A DNA stretch of 64,000 nucleotides from Microbacterium suwonense (GTDB lineage: Bacteria > Actinomycetota > Actinomycetes > Actinomycetales > Microbacteriaceae). This document shows positions 42,894 through 53,018 of this stretch, one piece after another (within the stretch, counting starts at the first letter, position 1; every line of letters begins with the position of its first letter). The stretch spans positions 2,604,001-2,668,000 of the forward strand of contig NZ_AP027728.1 in assembly GCF_030296555.1 (NCBI RefSeq), in the 5' to 3' direction. Below the pieces are notes generated by a model. It searched no databases. It saw only the letters and a program-made list of their open reading frames with translations, and was not told the origin of the DNA. The position numbers and the translations under genes are program-made.

Positions 42894-43780
42894 GCACGAC
42901 GACCGCCATCCTCACCGGCAAAGCGCCGGTCGTTCAGCCCGTGATCGGCAAGCGCCGTCGAGTCTTCAAGATCGGCAAGATCGCAGGCCTCATCACGCTG
43001 ATCCTCGCCGCGGTGTTCGCGCTGGGGCCGCTGCTGTGGGCGCTGACCACTTCTCTGCGCACACCCGCCGAAGCGTTCAACAACCCACCGCAGTGGATTC
43101 CGTTCTCCCCCGACTTCAGCAACTATGCGGCGGTGTTCGAGCAGATCCCGATCGGCCAGTTCTTTCTCAACAGCGTCGTGGTGACCGTGCTGATCGTGGT
43201 GGGACAGACGGTCACGTGCACGCTCGCCGGATACTCGTTCGCGGTGATCTCCTTCCCCGGTAAGAACTGGATCTTCGGCGCGTTCCTCGCGACGATGATG
43301 GTGCCGCTGCAGACGATCATCATTCCGGTGTTCATGATCGTGAAGACGCTGGGACTCACAGACAGTCTGTGGTCTCTGATCATTCCCGCTCTCGGCAGCG
43401 CCTTCGGCACCTTCCTCATGCGGCAGTACTTCATGCAGATGCCTCGTGAGCTCGGCGAGGCGGCGCGCATCGACGGGGCGAGCCAATGGGGTGTGTTCTT
43501 CCACGTCTACGCCCGCATGGCTGCGCCGGCGATCTCGACCCTCGCGATTTTGAACTTCTCAGGCTTCTGGGCGGAGTTCTACCGGCCCCTGATCTTCCTG
43601 CAGTCGCAGGGCAACTTCACGTTGCCACTGGGGCTCGTGGGACTGCAGGGCAATCTCGGCACGGGTTCGATCTCGGTCGTGCTCGCCGGAGTGGTCATCT
43701 CGATGATCCCCAGCGTGCTGCTCTTCATCTTCGCGCAGCGCTATTTCATCGCCGGCGTCACCGCGGGTTCGTCCCGCTGA
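42890..43780 (+). CDS. fructan importer permease (MalG-type)
   Basis: This 296-residue second membrane subunit has six helices. ALTTSLRTPAEAFNNPPQWIP follows helix 1. The EAA loop is LGEAARIDGASQWGVFFHVYARMAAPAIS. The end QRYFIAGVTAGSSR is typical of MalG-like permeases. The ATG at 42890 overlaps the upstream TGA. The first GH32 gene follows after 38 bases. Confidence 0.9.
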   Translation: MSTTTAILTGKAPVVQPVIGKRRRVFKIGKIAGLITLILAAVFALGPLLWALTTSLRTPAEAFNNPPQWIPFSPDFSNYAAVFEQIPIGQFFLNSVVVTVLIVVGQTVTCTLAGYSFAVISFPGKNWIFGAFLATMMVPLQTIIIPVFMIVKTLGLTDSLWSLIIPALGSAFGTFLMRQYFMQMPRELGEAARIDGASQWGVFFHVYARMAAPAISTLAILNFSGFWAEFYRPLIFLQSQGNFTLPLGLVGLQGNLGTGSISVVLAGVVISMIPSVLLFIFAQRYFIAGVTAGSSR

Positions 43781-43818
43781 GCCCGCGTATTCATCCGGCA
43801 TCCGAAAGGCATCCTCCG

Positions 43819-45177
43819 ATGGCATCCGCCTCCGATCACCACCTGCCCGCCTACCACGTGCATACTTCGCGCGGCTATCTGAACGACCCCAACGGGCCGG
43901 TGGAGCTCGAGGGCACCACGCATCTGTACTTCCAGTCGCGCCCCTACCCGCACAAGGACGTTCCCGTGGAGTGGGGGCACGCCTCGACGACCGACCTGAT
44001 CAACTGGCGATTGCACCGTCCCGCGATGTCGCCGCTGCCGGGCGCACGCGACGCCGACGGCTGCTGGTCGGGCAACGCCCTGGTCGACGGCAGCGAGGTG
44101 CACGCCTACTACTCGGGCAAGACGGCGGGCGACACCTACCAGTCGGTGCTGCGAGCGGTGTCCACTGACGGCGGAGCGAGTTTCGGCCCACCCCGCCAGG
44201 TGCTCGCCGACCCGCTGCCGGATGAGCAGGTGACGATGTTCCGCGACCCGTTCGTGTACCGCGAGGACGATGCGCTGACCATGATGGTCGGCGCCGCGCG
44301 CGCTGACGGCTCGGGCGCCATCCGCCGCTATCGCAGCACCGATGGCATCTCGTGGGCGTACACGGGTGATGTGGCGGGTCGCGTGCGGGGGATCGTCGGC
44401 GGCGAGGACACCGGTGAGGGCTGGGAGTGTCCGCAGATCCTGCCGACGGATGCCGGCGAGATCGCGCTGATCTCCTCCTGGAGCTTCGCAGACGGTGTCG
44501 GGCATGTGCTGTCCTTTCCCGTAGGAGGGGACGCTCCGGTCGTGCCCGTGCCGCAGCGCGTCGACCACGGCACGAGCTTCTACGCGGCATCCGTGATGCG
44601 GGAGCACTCATCGGGTTCCCCGGTGCTGTGGGGCTGGATCCGGGAGGCCCGCAGCACGGTCGCGTGGCAGGATGCCGGATGGGCGGGTGCGATATCCCTG
44701 CCCCGCACGGCATGGTGCGCGGCAGATGGCTCGCTGCGTACCGCGCCGCATCCGGCTGTCGATGCGCTGCGAATCGACACGGGGCGGCCGGCGGACGGCG
44801 CGCGCATCGATGGGCGTGCGGAGATCGTCGTGCCCGAGGGCGGTGGGGCGGTGCGGATCGACTTCGGCGCCGACGAGTACTGCACGATCGACATCGACCC
44901 GGATGCCGGGATCGTGACGCTCGACCGCTCCCACGCGGCCGGGGTCGACCCGCTCGACGGCAGTCGCTCGGTGGCACCCGACGCGTTCGATGCCTCCGGT
45001 CGTCCCGCGGTACGGATCTTCGTCGACGGGTCCATCCTCGAGATCTTCACCTCCGCAGGGCGCTCGGTCACCTCTCGCGTGTACCCGCGCAGCGCGCCGG
45101 AGTGGACCGTGCACGCTCCAGCGGGTGCCGTCCTGTTCGACATCCGTCGTTCGATCGAGGCGGAGAGCACCCGATGA
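43819..45177 (+). CDS. GH32 fructosidase 1 (cytoplasmic)
   Basis: This 452-residue glycoside hydrolase family 32 enzyme has the three catalytic motifs: YLNDPNG (nucleophile Asp ~23), MFRDPF (transition-state Asp ~143) and WECPQ (acid/base Glu ~202). The beta-propeller is followed by the C-terminal beta sandwich (RIFVDGSILEIFTSAGRSVTSRVYP). There is no signal peptide, so it acts inside the cell on imported sucrose or short fructans. The ATG at 43819 has only a weak site. The stop overlaps the ATG of the second GH32 gene. Exact linkage preference is unknown. Confidence 0.9.
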   Translation: MASASDHHLPAYHVHTSRGYLNDPNGPVELEGTTHLYFQSRPYPHKDVPVEWGHASTTDLINWRLHRPAMSPLPGARDADGCWSGNALVDGSEVHAYYSGKTAGDTYQSVLRAVSTDGGASFGPPRQVLADPLPDEQVTMFRDPFVYREDDALTMMVGAARADGSGAIRRYRSTDGISWAYTGDVAGRVRGIVGGEDTGEGWECPQILPTDAGEIALISSWSFADGVGHVLSFPVGGDAPVVPVPQRVDHGTSFYAASVMREHSSGSPVLWGWIREARSTVAWQDAGWAGAISLPRTAWCAADGSLRTAPHPAVDALRIDTGRPADGARIDGRAEIVVPEGGGAVRIDFGADEYCTIDIDPDAGIVTLDRSHAAGVDPLDGSRSVAPDAFDASGRPAVRIFVDGSILEIFTSAGRSVTSRVYPRSAPEWTVHAPAGAVLFDIRRSIEAESTR

Positions 45178-46600
45178 GCGCATTCTTCCAACCCGAAGGC
45201 GGCTGGGTGGGCGATGTCATCCCGTACGAGAAGGACGGCGTCTTTCACCTCTGGTATCTGTTCGCAGACCGGATGGCCGGCGCGGACGGTGCGCCGGCCA
45301 ACGGGATGCCCTGGCATCTGGTCACCACGGAGGACTTCGTCACCTTCACCGACGGCGGCGAGGCCGTGCCGAGCGGGGAGCGGATGCCGAGGACTTCAAC
45401 GTCTACACCGGGTCGGTGATCGTCGACGACGAGGGCGTGGCGCATCTGTTCTCCACCGCCCAGAATCCGAAGCGGCTGGGTGACGACGGGCGGCCCCTGC
45501 AGCTGGTCGCACACGCCACCGGCGGCGAGGGACTGGGCGGATGGGTGAAGCATCCGACGCTCACCTTCGGCGCTCCTGCGGGGTATGAGGCTGGCGACTG
45601 GCGTGACCCGTTCGTCTTCCGCGACGGCGGAATCTGGCGGATGCTGGTCGCTGCGCGGCATGCAGACGGCCCCGAGCGACGCCGCGGCACCGTGGCGCAG
45701 CTGACCTCGACCGACCTCGAGACCTGGACGCCTGTGGACCCGATCTGGGACCCGCGCCGGTACATCGCCCACGAGTGCCCGGAGGTCTTCCGGTGGGGTG
45801 ACTGGTGGTACCTGGTGTACTCCGAGTTCAGCGACGCCTTCTGCACGCGCTATCGGATGGCGCGCTCCTCGCAGGGGCCCTGGCTGCTGCCCCCGGGTGA
45901 CGACCAGATCGACACGCGTGCCTTCTACGCAGCCAAGAGCGTCGAGCGCGGCGGGAGGCGGTTCTTCGTCGGCTGGATCGCCACGCGGGAAGGCGAGACG
46001 GACGACGGCGCATGGCAGTGGGCCGGGACTATGTCGGTGCTCGAGGCCGATCAGCGGCCTGATGGCAGCCTGTCCTTCCGGCTTCCCGAAGAGATGACCG
46101 CCTCGTTCGGCGAGAGCCTGGGTGCAGGCATGCCGGCGCTGCCACTCACCCTGAACGCCGTCGACCGGTATGTCGACGTCGTCGGCGTGGAGGACATGCC
46201 CGACGCTTTCCTGCTCAGCGCCGAGATCGAGATCGACGAGGCGACCGAGGAGGTCGGTGTGCTGGTGCGCTCCAGCTCCGACGGCGATGAAGCGGGCGCG
46301 ATTCGGCTCGAACCGCGGCGCAGTCGGATCGTCTTCGACTGCTGGCCGCGCACGCTCACCGGCAGCGAGCAGTGGCAGATCTCGGGCGACGTCCCCTTCG
46401 TCTTCGAGCGTCCGTGTCCTCTGGCTCCCGGCCGACACCGCGTCGACATCCTCGTCGAGGGCGAGATCGTCGTCGCCGTGGTCGACGAGCGGGTCGCGCT
46501 CAGTACGCGACTGTACCGCCGGGCCGGTGAGCGGATCGGCTTCTTCGCGAACGGCGGCGGCGCCGAACTCGTCTCGCTCGACATCCGGAGGCGAGCATGA
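45174..46600 (+). CDS. GH32 enzyme 2, atypical nucleophile motif, frameshifted
   Basis: After repair this is a ~475-residue GH32-like enzyme. The usual WMNDPNG is replaced by GGWVGDVIPYEKDGVFHLWYL, with Asp kept but NDPNG lost. RDP is DWRDPFVFRD, and the acid/base motif is AHECPEVF. This is the divergent WVGD-type branch, whose substrate is often not sucrose. The C-terminal sandwich is present (HRVDILVEGEIVVAVVDERVALSTRLY). The frame breaks in the G4 run 45375-45378; one G restores GGADAEDFNVYTGSV. It overlaps both neighbours. There is no signal peptide. Confidence 0.85.
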
Positions 46601-46635
46601 TCGCCTCCCCGACGACGCTTCAGGAGGAACGTCTC

Positions 46636-47999
46636 ATGTCCCGCCCGCTCGTGCACTTCACTCCGGCGCACAACTGGATGAACGACCCGAACGGTCTGCT
46701 CTTCCACGACGGGCGATACCACCTCTTCTTCCAGTACAACCCTGAGGGGATCGGGCACGCCAACATGAGCTGGGGACACGCCTCCAGCACCGATCTGATC
46801 GACTGGACCGAGCATCCCGTCGCCATTCCCTGCGACGAGAACGAGCAGATCTTCTCGGGCTCGGCTGTGGTCGACGAAGGCAATACCGCCGGATTCGCCG
46901 GCCCGGGCGAGACCGCCCTGGTCGCGATCTACACCTCGGTGTCGGCGGTCACGGGCATCCAGTCCCAGACGCTGGCCTACAGCGTCGACGACGGCATGAC
47001 CTGGACCAAGTACGGCACTCCGGTGCTTGACCGCGGGTCGAAGGACTTCCGCGACCCGAAGGTCTTCCGCTACCGGGGGCCGTCCGATGACTACTGGGTG
47101 ATGGTGGCGGTCGAGGCGGTGGATCGCCAGGTCGTGCTGTACCGGTCGGATGATCTGAGGGAGTGGACGTTCCTGTCCGTCTACGGTCCTGCGGGTGCGG
47201 TCGACGGCATCTGGGAGTGCCCCGATCTGTTTCCGCTGGCCGTCGATGGGGACAGTGGCGATGTGCGCTGGGTGCTGGTGATCAGCATGAGTCCCGGCGC
47301 AATCGCGGGGGCTCCGGCACGCAGTACATCGTCGGCCGCTTCGACGGGGTCGCTTTCACCGCTGATGTTCCGCTGGCGGCAGGGGAGTCGGATGCTGTGG
47401 ACTGGCTCGATTTCGGCCGGGACTGCTACGCCGGAGTGACGTTCAACGGGCTGCCCGACGAGCGTCGCACATTCATCGCCTGGATGAGCAACTGGGACTA
47501 CGCCCGCGAATGGCCGGCGGAGGGTGCGCGCGGAGCCATGACTGTAGCGCGACGACTGTCGCTGACCATGGTGGACGGGAGGCCGCAGCTGACGGCCGCG
47601 CCGGTGCTGCCGGACGGCGTCGTCGTCGAGTCGAGCGCTGACGGGACGTGGCTGCTGCCCGACGCCGCGCGCATCGAGATCACCGGTCGGGCAGGAGAAG
47701 TCGAGCTGATCGTGCGTGACGGTCCGAAGGCGGTCCTGAGCTGGACGCCCGAAGAGGTCGTGCTGGATCGGACCGCGTTCATCGGTATCGACGATTCGTT
47801 CCCCAGCCGGGAGAGGATGCCGCTGCCCGTCACCGTGACGGGCTCGCTGACTCTTGTGGTGGATCGCGGTTCGGTCGAGGTCTTCGCGGCCGGAGGTTCC
47901 CGTACGCTCACCGACCTGGTCCCGTGGAACGGGCCCGTCACGCTGGTCCCGCGTGAGCCGACCACGCGCGAGAGCATCGCCGTGCAGGCGTTGACGTGA
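46636..47999 (+). CDS. GH32 fructosidase 3 (cytoplasmic), frameshifted
   Basis: After repair this ~454-residue GH32 enzyme has classic motifs: HNWMNDPNGLLFHDGRYHLF (nucleophile ~16), DFRDPKVF and IWECPDLFPL. FNGLPDERRTFIAWMSNWDYA and the C-terminal VVDRGSVEVFAAGG fit exo-fructosidases such as levanase/inulinase types. The ATG at 46636 has AGGAGG 9 bases upstream. An in-frame ATG at 46597 overlapping the previous stop is less likely. The G5 run 47307-47311 needs one more G to join IAGGSGTQYIVG. There is no signal peptide. It is the last gene of the locus. Confidence 0.88.
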
Positions 48000-48079
48000 G
48001 CGGCCGACCCGGTCGAGTCCCTCTACGACGAGGACTGCGTCGCAGGTCGCAACGCACAGCCGCATCGGCGAAGCATAAG

Positions 48080-48153
48080 TGGAGGGGCTGACGGGAATCG
48101 AACCCGCGCTGTCTGCTTGGGAAGCAGAAGTTCTGCCATTGAACTACAGCCCC
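48080..48153 (-). tRNA. tRNA-Gly (anticodon CCC)
   Basis: On the minus strand the cloverleaf is complete. The acceptor GGGGCTG pairs with CAGCCCC, the anticodon stem TCTGC/GCAGA encloses TTCCCAA with anticodon CCC, and the T arm is GCGGGTTCGATTCCCGT. The gene encodes its own CCA (48080-48082). It reads GGG codons. Confidence 0.95.
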
Positions 48154-48287
48154 GCACGCCTTGCGGCGCTTCGCCAGCATAACAAACCCGGCGCGGGGGT
48201 ATGGCACCACGGTGCCATACCCCCGCGCGCCAGGATCATCCCGCAGGCGGACGCGCGGGACACGCCAGTGAACGTAGCGTCGTAGAC

Positions 48288-49232
48288 ATGATCACAGCAG
48301 AAGGCCTCAGCAAGAGGTACGGAGACAAGGTCGCCGTCGACGACGTGTCGTTCACGGTGCGTCCGGGCAGCGTCACGGGATTCCTCGGGCCGAACGGTGC
48401 GGGAAAATCCACCACCATGCGCATGATCGTCGGGCTCGACCGCCCCACCACGGGGCGCGTCACCGTCAACGGCAAGCAGTACGCCAAGCTGGGCGCACCG
48501 CTGACCGAGGTGGGCGTGCTGCTCGATGCCAAGGCCGTGCACACCGGCCGGTCGGCACGCAACCATCTGCGCGCCATGGCGGCGACGCACGGCATCCCGT
48601 CCGCGCGCGTGGACGAGGTGATCGACATCACCGGCATCGGCTCGGTCGCCCGCAAGCGCGCCGGCGGCTTCTCGCTCGGCATGGGGCAGCGCCTCGGCAT
48701 CGCCGCAGCGCTGCTCGGCGACCCGCACACGCTCATCCTCGACGAGCCGGTCAACGGCCTCGACCCCGAGGGTGTGCGCTGGGTGCGTCAGTTCGTGCGT
48801 CACGCGGCATCCGAGGGACGCACCGTGCTGCTCTCCAGCCACCTGATGAGCGAGATGGCGCAGACCGCCGACCATGTCATCGTGCTCGGACGCGGGAAGG
48901 TGCTGGCGGATGCCGCGCTGCCCGACCTCGTGCGCGCCTGGACCACCGAGCGCGTGCACGTGCGCAGCCCGCGCGCCGCCGAGCTCGCCGACGCCGTCGC
49001 CGGCCGCGACGTCGAGGTGGTCACCACCGACCGGTTCACCCTCGACGTGACCGGCCTGCCGGCATCCCGCATCGGCGATCTCGCCTTCGAACGCGGCATC
49101 CCGATCCACGAGCTCACCCCGACCAGCGGGTCGCTCGAGGACGCCTACCTCGCCCTCACCGGCGAGTCCGTCGAATATCGCACACGTGCCGTCCCTCAGG
49201 ACGGCGCCCCGCTCGAAGGAGCACTCTCATGA
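48288..49232 (+). CDS. ABC exporter ATPase (DrrA/CcmA-like)
   Basis: This 314-residue ATP-binding subunit has Walker A GPNGAGKST, signature FSLGMGQRLGIAAALLG, Walker B HTLILDEPVNGLDPEG and the switch His in LLSSHLMSEM. The C-terminal ~90 residues form the extra domain seen in drug/bacitracin-type exporters. The ATG lies seven bases after TAGCGT, so a leaderless transcript is likely. The end overlaps the permease. With a two-component system just downstream, it is likely a regulated antibiotic or stress exporter. Confidence 0.9.
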   Translation: MITAEGLSKRYGDKVAVDDVSFTVRPGSVTGFLGPNGAGKSTTMRMIVGLDRPTTGRVTVNGKQYAKLGAPLTEVGVLLDAKAVHTGRSARNHLRAMAATHGIPSARVDEVIDITGIGSVARKRAGGFSLGMGQRLGIAAALLGDPHTLILDEPVNGLDPEGVRWVRQFVRHAASEGRTVLLSSHLMSEMAQTADHVIVLGRGKVLADAALPDLVRAWTTERVHVRSPRAAELADAVAGRDVEVVTTDRFTLDVTGLPASRIGDLAFERGIPIHELTPTSGSLEDAYLALTGESVEYRTRAVPQDGAPLEGALS

Positions 49233-50038
49233 CCGCGATCCAGGCCCGTGCCACGCACATCCCGGCACCCGCGAGAAACCTGACCTTCGTTCGCCAGCTG
49301 CGCAGCGAGCTGATCAAGCTGGTGACCGTGCGCGGCACCTGGTGGTCGGTCGGCATCGTCGCGGCCCTCAGCATCGGACTGGCCTTCATCGTCACGGCTA
49401 CGATCTCCCCGCCGATGGACAACATCATCATGGCCGTGGTCGCCCCCGTGCAGTTCACGATGATGCTCGCCGGCATCCTCGGCGTCATCTCGGTGTCGGG
49501 CGAGTACTCCACAGGCATGATCCGCTCCACCTTCACTGCGAACCCGGTGCGCGGTGCCGTGGTCGCAGCCAAGGCGACCGTGCTCGCGGCGTTCATGTTC
49601 GTCGTGGCGCTGGTCATCTTCGTCATCGCGGCCGTCGGCATCTCGCCGCTCGCCGCCTCGAAGGACATGGCGCTGGACTGGTCGGACCCGGCCGCCGTCA
49701 TCCTGCCCATCCTCGCCGCCTCCGCAGCCATGGCGCTGTTCGCTCTGCTGGGCGTCGGCCTCGGCTTCGTGCTGCGCTCGGGTGCGGGAGCGATCGCCGT
49801 CACCGTCGGCATCCTGTTCGTGCTGCCGGTGATCGTCAGCCTGCTCGGTGTGCTCGCACACGACGTGCAGTGGATCGGCGAGCTCGGCAACTACCTGCCC
49901 TCCTCGGCGGCGCCGCTCGCGATCCTGCCGCAGGACGGCGCGGCCATCAGCACGCCGGTCGCCTGGATCACGCTCGCCGCATGGCCGGCCGCCGCGCTGC
50001 TGGGCGGATGGGCCGTGGTGCGCGGACGGGACGTCTGA
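49229..50038 (+). CDS. ABC-2-type exporter permease
   Basis: This 269-residue permease has six membrane segments. The N-terminus RQLRSELIKLVTVRGTWWSVGIVAAL matches ABC-2 exporters. GILGVISVSGEYSTGMIRSTFTANPVRGAVVAAKA is the usual coupling region. It overlaps the ATPase gene by four bases and is followed by the kinase 43 bases later. Confidence 0.88.
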   Translation: MTAIQARATHIPAPARNLTFVRQLRSELIKLVTVRGTWWSVGIVAALSIGLAFIVTATISPPMDNIIMAVVAPVQFTMMLAGILGVISVSGEYSTGMIRSTFTANPVRGAVVAAKATVLAAFMFVVALVIFVIAAVGISPLAASKDMALDWSDPAAVILPILAASAAMALFALLGVGLGFVLRSGAGAIAVTVGILFVLPVIVSLLGVLAHDVQWIGELGNYLPSSAAPLAILPQDGAAISTPVAWITLAAWPAAALLGGWAVVRGRDV

Positions 50039-50080
50039 CCCTTCGGCCGGCTCAACGCCCCACGCCGTAGAGTCATCAGC

Positions 50081-51471
50081 GTGTCCAGATCGCACAGCCG
50101 CAGCTCCGCCGTCCTCCGGGACGACGAGCTGCGGCTGCCGCGTCCGCCCGGCATCTTCCGGCAGTTCTGGGCGCGGCATCCGCGCGTCACCGACATCCTG
50201 GTCGCCCTCGTCTGTCTGCTGCTGTCGGTGGGAGCCAGCGCCGCGCCCGGCTCGCGCGCGAATCCGATCTCGCCGTGGGGAGCGGTCGTCGTGGGCATCG
50301 TCCTCGTCGCCACCGCCGTGCTGCTGGTCTGGCGTCGGCGCTGGCCCGTCGCGGTGCTCATCGCCGCGATCGTGTGCGATGTGCTGCTGCTGGCCGTCAC
50401 GCGCTCGTCGGGCGGGCCCGCCTTCGCGCTCGCCGTGTACACCCTCGCCGTCCACCGCTCGCCCAGGTCGAGTTGGATCGGCCTCGGAGCGGGTGTGGCG
50501 ATCACCGGTGGCCTCGCCTTCGCCTGGTTCGGCCTCGGCGGGCTGAGCCTGCAGACGACGGTCAACACCCTTCTGTCCGTGAGCATCCCCGGGCTGATCG
50601 GCGCGCTGATCGGCATCAACATCGGCAACCGCAAGCGCTACATCGAGGCGGTCATCGACCGCTCCCGGCAGCTGCTCGTCGAGCGCGATCAGCAGGCTCA
50701 GCTCGCGGCGGCCGCCGAGCGCGACCGCATCGCGCGCGAGATGCACGACATCGTCTCGCATTCGCTGACGGTGGTCGTCGCGCTCTCGGAGGGTGCGGCT
50801 GCGACATCCGATCGCGACCGGGCGCGCGACGCGTCGATGGCCGCAGCGACCACCGCTCGCGATGCACTCGCCGAGATGCGGTCCATGCTGGGGGTGCTGC
50901 GTGACGGCGACGCGGATGCTCCGCTGGCGCCGCTGGATGCGGCGAGCCCCCAGACACGGTCGCGACCGCACAGCGCGCCGGATTCCCCGTGTCGCTCACC
51001 ACCCGCGGAGAGGCGGATGCTGCACCGGCGCTGCGCTTCGCCATCGGACGCATCGTGCAGGAGGGCGTCACGAACGCGATCAGGCACGCGCCCATGGCGA
51101 GCAAGATCGACGTGCGGATCGACAACGACGCGACGCCGATCATCATCGAGATCGTGAACGACGGCGTAACCGGGCCGGTGTCCGAGGGCGGGTTCGGCCT
51201 GCGCGGCCTCGCCGAGCGCGCCGCATTGCTCGGTGGCGTCGTCGTCTCCGCTCCCGCGGGAGACGGACGATGGATGCTGCGCGCCGAGTTGCCGCGTCAG
51301 GCCGGCGATTCGTCTGGCACGTCCTCGCCCCTGATCAGCGACGCCGCCCCTGCTGATTCACGTGGACCAGCAGGGGCGGCGGCGACCAGCAGGGGCGGCG
51401 ACGCAGAAGCGCAGTCCTCGACGAGTCCGGCCCCCTCGATCCCCACGCCCGCCCAGGAGGTCGACCGATGA
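50081..51471 (+). CDS. NarL-type sensor histidine kinase, frameshifted
   Basis: This two-component kinase is about 463 residues after repair. Five membrane segments (~35-190) are followed by HisKA_3 with the phospho-acceptor His in REMHDIVSHSLTVVVALSEG. Then comes a HATPase_c domain (IVQEGVTNAIRHAP, FGLRGLAERAALLGG) and an Ala/Pro-rich tail. The frame breaks in the C5 run 50946-50950; one added C gives AASPPDTVATAQRAGFPVSL. The GTG lies seven bases after TAGAGT, a leaderless layout. It overlaps the regulator gene. It probably senses a compound handled by the adjacent exporter. Confidence 0.87.
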
Positions 51472-52148
51472 CCGACCCCATCCGCGTGCTGCTGGTCGAT
51501 GACCAGTCGCTCATCCGCATCGGCTTCCGCCTCGTTCTTGAGGCAGAACCCGACATCGAGATCGTCGGCGAGGCCGGCGACGGCGCCGACGCGATCGCGC
51601 AGACGGCGGCGCTGCAGCCCGACGTCGTGCTCATGGACGTGCGGATGCCGGGCCTCGATGGCATCGCCGCCACCGAGCAGATCGTGCATGAGCATCCGCA
51701 GGTCCGGGTGCTGGTGCTCACGACCTTCGATCTGGATGAGTACGCGTTCGGCGCGATCCGGGCCGGAGCGAGTGGATTCCTGCTGAAGGACGCGCAGCGG
51801 CACGAACTCGTCTCGGCTGTGCGGGCCGTGCACCGCGGCGATGGGGCGCTCGCGCCGCGCGCCACCAGGGCGCTGCTCGACCACCTCGCGACCCAGCCCG
51901 CCACCGCAGCGGGAGAAGCTGCCGCGCGCCCCGCATCCGACCCCCTCGTCGAACTCACCGATCGTGAACGCGACGTGTTCCACGCGATCGCGCAGGGCCT
52001 GAGCAACAGCGAGATCGCGGAGAGCTTCTTCCTCAGCGAGTCCACCGTCAAGACGCACGTCGGCCGGGTGCTGGCGAAGCTCGACGCCCGCGATCGCGTG
52101 CACATCGTGATCCTGGCCTACCAGTGGGGGCTGGCCGAGACCGGCTGA
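51468..52148 (+). CDS. NarL/LuxR-type response regulator
   Basis: This 226-residue regulator has a receiver domain IRVLLVDDQSLIRIGF (acidic pocket) and DVVLMDVRMPGLDG with the phosphorylated Asp (~55). LVLTTFDLDEY and GFLLKDAQR complete it. The LuxR helix-turn-helix is LTDRERDVFHAIAQGLSNSEIAESFFLSESTVKTHVGRVLAKL. The ATG overlaps the kinase stop. It likely controls the exporter genes just upstream. Confidence 0.93.
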   Translation: MTDPIRVLLVDDQSLIRIGFRLVLEAEPDIEIVGEAGDGADAIAQTAALQPDVVLMDVRMPGLDGIAATEQIVHEHPQVRVLVLTTFDLDEYAFGAIRAGASGFLLKDAQRHELVSAVRAVHRGDGALAPRATRALLDHLATQPATAAGEAAARPASDPLVELTDRERDVFHAIAQGLSNSEIAESFFLSESTVKTHVGRVLAKLDARDRVHIVILAYQWGLAETG

Positions 52149-52207
52149 CCCCGCTTCGCGCACTGATCCGTGCTCCGGTGTCCCGGCGCACCGTTGATCC
52201 CTCCGCC

Positions 52208-52331
52208 GGCCGCGTCCCACAACTGGTGGGTGCAGCCCGCCCGGACCCGCCACCACTGAGACATGGTGTGCGGTGGGGCACAGAAATAGAGAGTCCGGAT
52301 GCCGGGGACTCGCCACTTGTGGGACATGGCC
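52208..52331. repeat. 19-bp inverted repeat pair in the dcd upstream gap
   Basis: GGCCGCGTCCCACAACTGG (52208-52226) pairs with CCACTTGTGGGACATGGCC (52313-52331) at 16 of 19 positions across 86 bases. The interior has further GC-rich pairing such as CCACCAC with GTGCGGTGG. It is outside any gene I can support and resembles a REP-type or structured RNA element. Confidence 0.55.
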
Positions 52332-52362
52332 GGAGCATGCAGGAGGGCGACCGAGTGGTTTC

Positions 52363-52397
52363 GCGCGGGATGAGCCCGCAACCGAGCCATCCCGCGC
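52363..52397. promoter_or_regulatory. perfect 10-bp inverted repeat before dcd
   Basis: GCGCGGGATG (52363-52372) and CATCCCGCGC (52388-52397) are exact complements, ending three bases before the dcd -10 box (TAGGCT, 52401-52406). It could be a terminator or an operator. Confidence 0.5.
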
Positions 52398-52412
52398 CAG
52401 TAGGCTGAAGAC

Positions 52413-53017
52413 GTGCTTCTCAGCGACCGCGACATCAAAGCAGAACTCGCATCGGGCCGCATCGGTCTCTCCCCGTTCGACGACGAGATGGTGCAGCCCT
52501 CGAGCGTCGACGTACGGCTGGACCGGTACTTCCGGCTGTTCGACAACCACAAGTACCCGTTCATCGACCCCTCGGTCGAGCAGCCCGAGCTGACCAGGCT
52601 GATCGAGGTCGCCCCCGACGAGCCGTTCATCCTGCACCCGGGGAGTTCGCGCTCGGCGCGACCTTCGAGCAGGTGACGCTGCCGGACGACATTGCCGCCC
52701 GGCTGGAGGGCAAGTCGTCGCTGGGGCGCCTCGGTCTGATCACGCATTCCACGGCAGGGTTCGTCGACCCCGGGTTCACGGGGCACGTCACCCTGGAGCT
52801 GGCGAACGTCGCCACTCTGCCGATCAAGCTGTGGCCGGGCATGAAGATCGGGCAGTTCTGCTTCTTCCGGCTCAGCTCGCCGACCGAGAACGCGTACGGC
52901 TCGGGCCCGTACGGCAACCGCTACCAGGGCCAGCGGGGCCCCACGGCATCCCGCGCGCATCTGAACTTCCACCGCACCGATGTGGGCACGACGGATGCAG
53001 GAGCGATCGGAGGCTGA
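52413..53017 (+). CDS. dcd: dCTP deaminase, frameshifted
   Basis: This makes dUMP or dUTP from dCTP for thymidylate supply; actinobacterial forms are usually bifunctional and yield dUMP. The repaired length is about 201 residues. It shows [27 protein letters not shown], the catalytic [17 protein letters not shown] (Glu), [12 protein letters not shown] and [19 protein letters not shown]. The end [20 protein letters not shown] is typical. The G4 run 52640-52643 needs one more G. The GTG lies six bases after TAGGCT, a leaderless layout. As an essential-type enzyme, the break is most likely a sequence error. Confidence 0.9.
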
Positions 53018-53018
53018 C

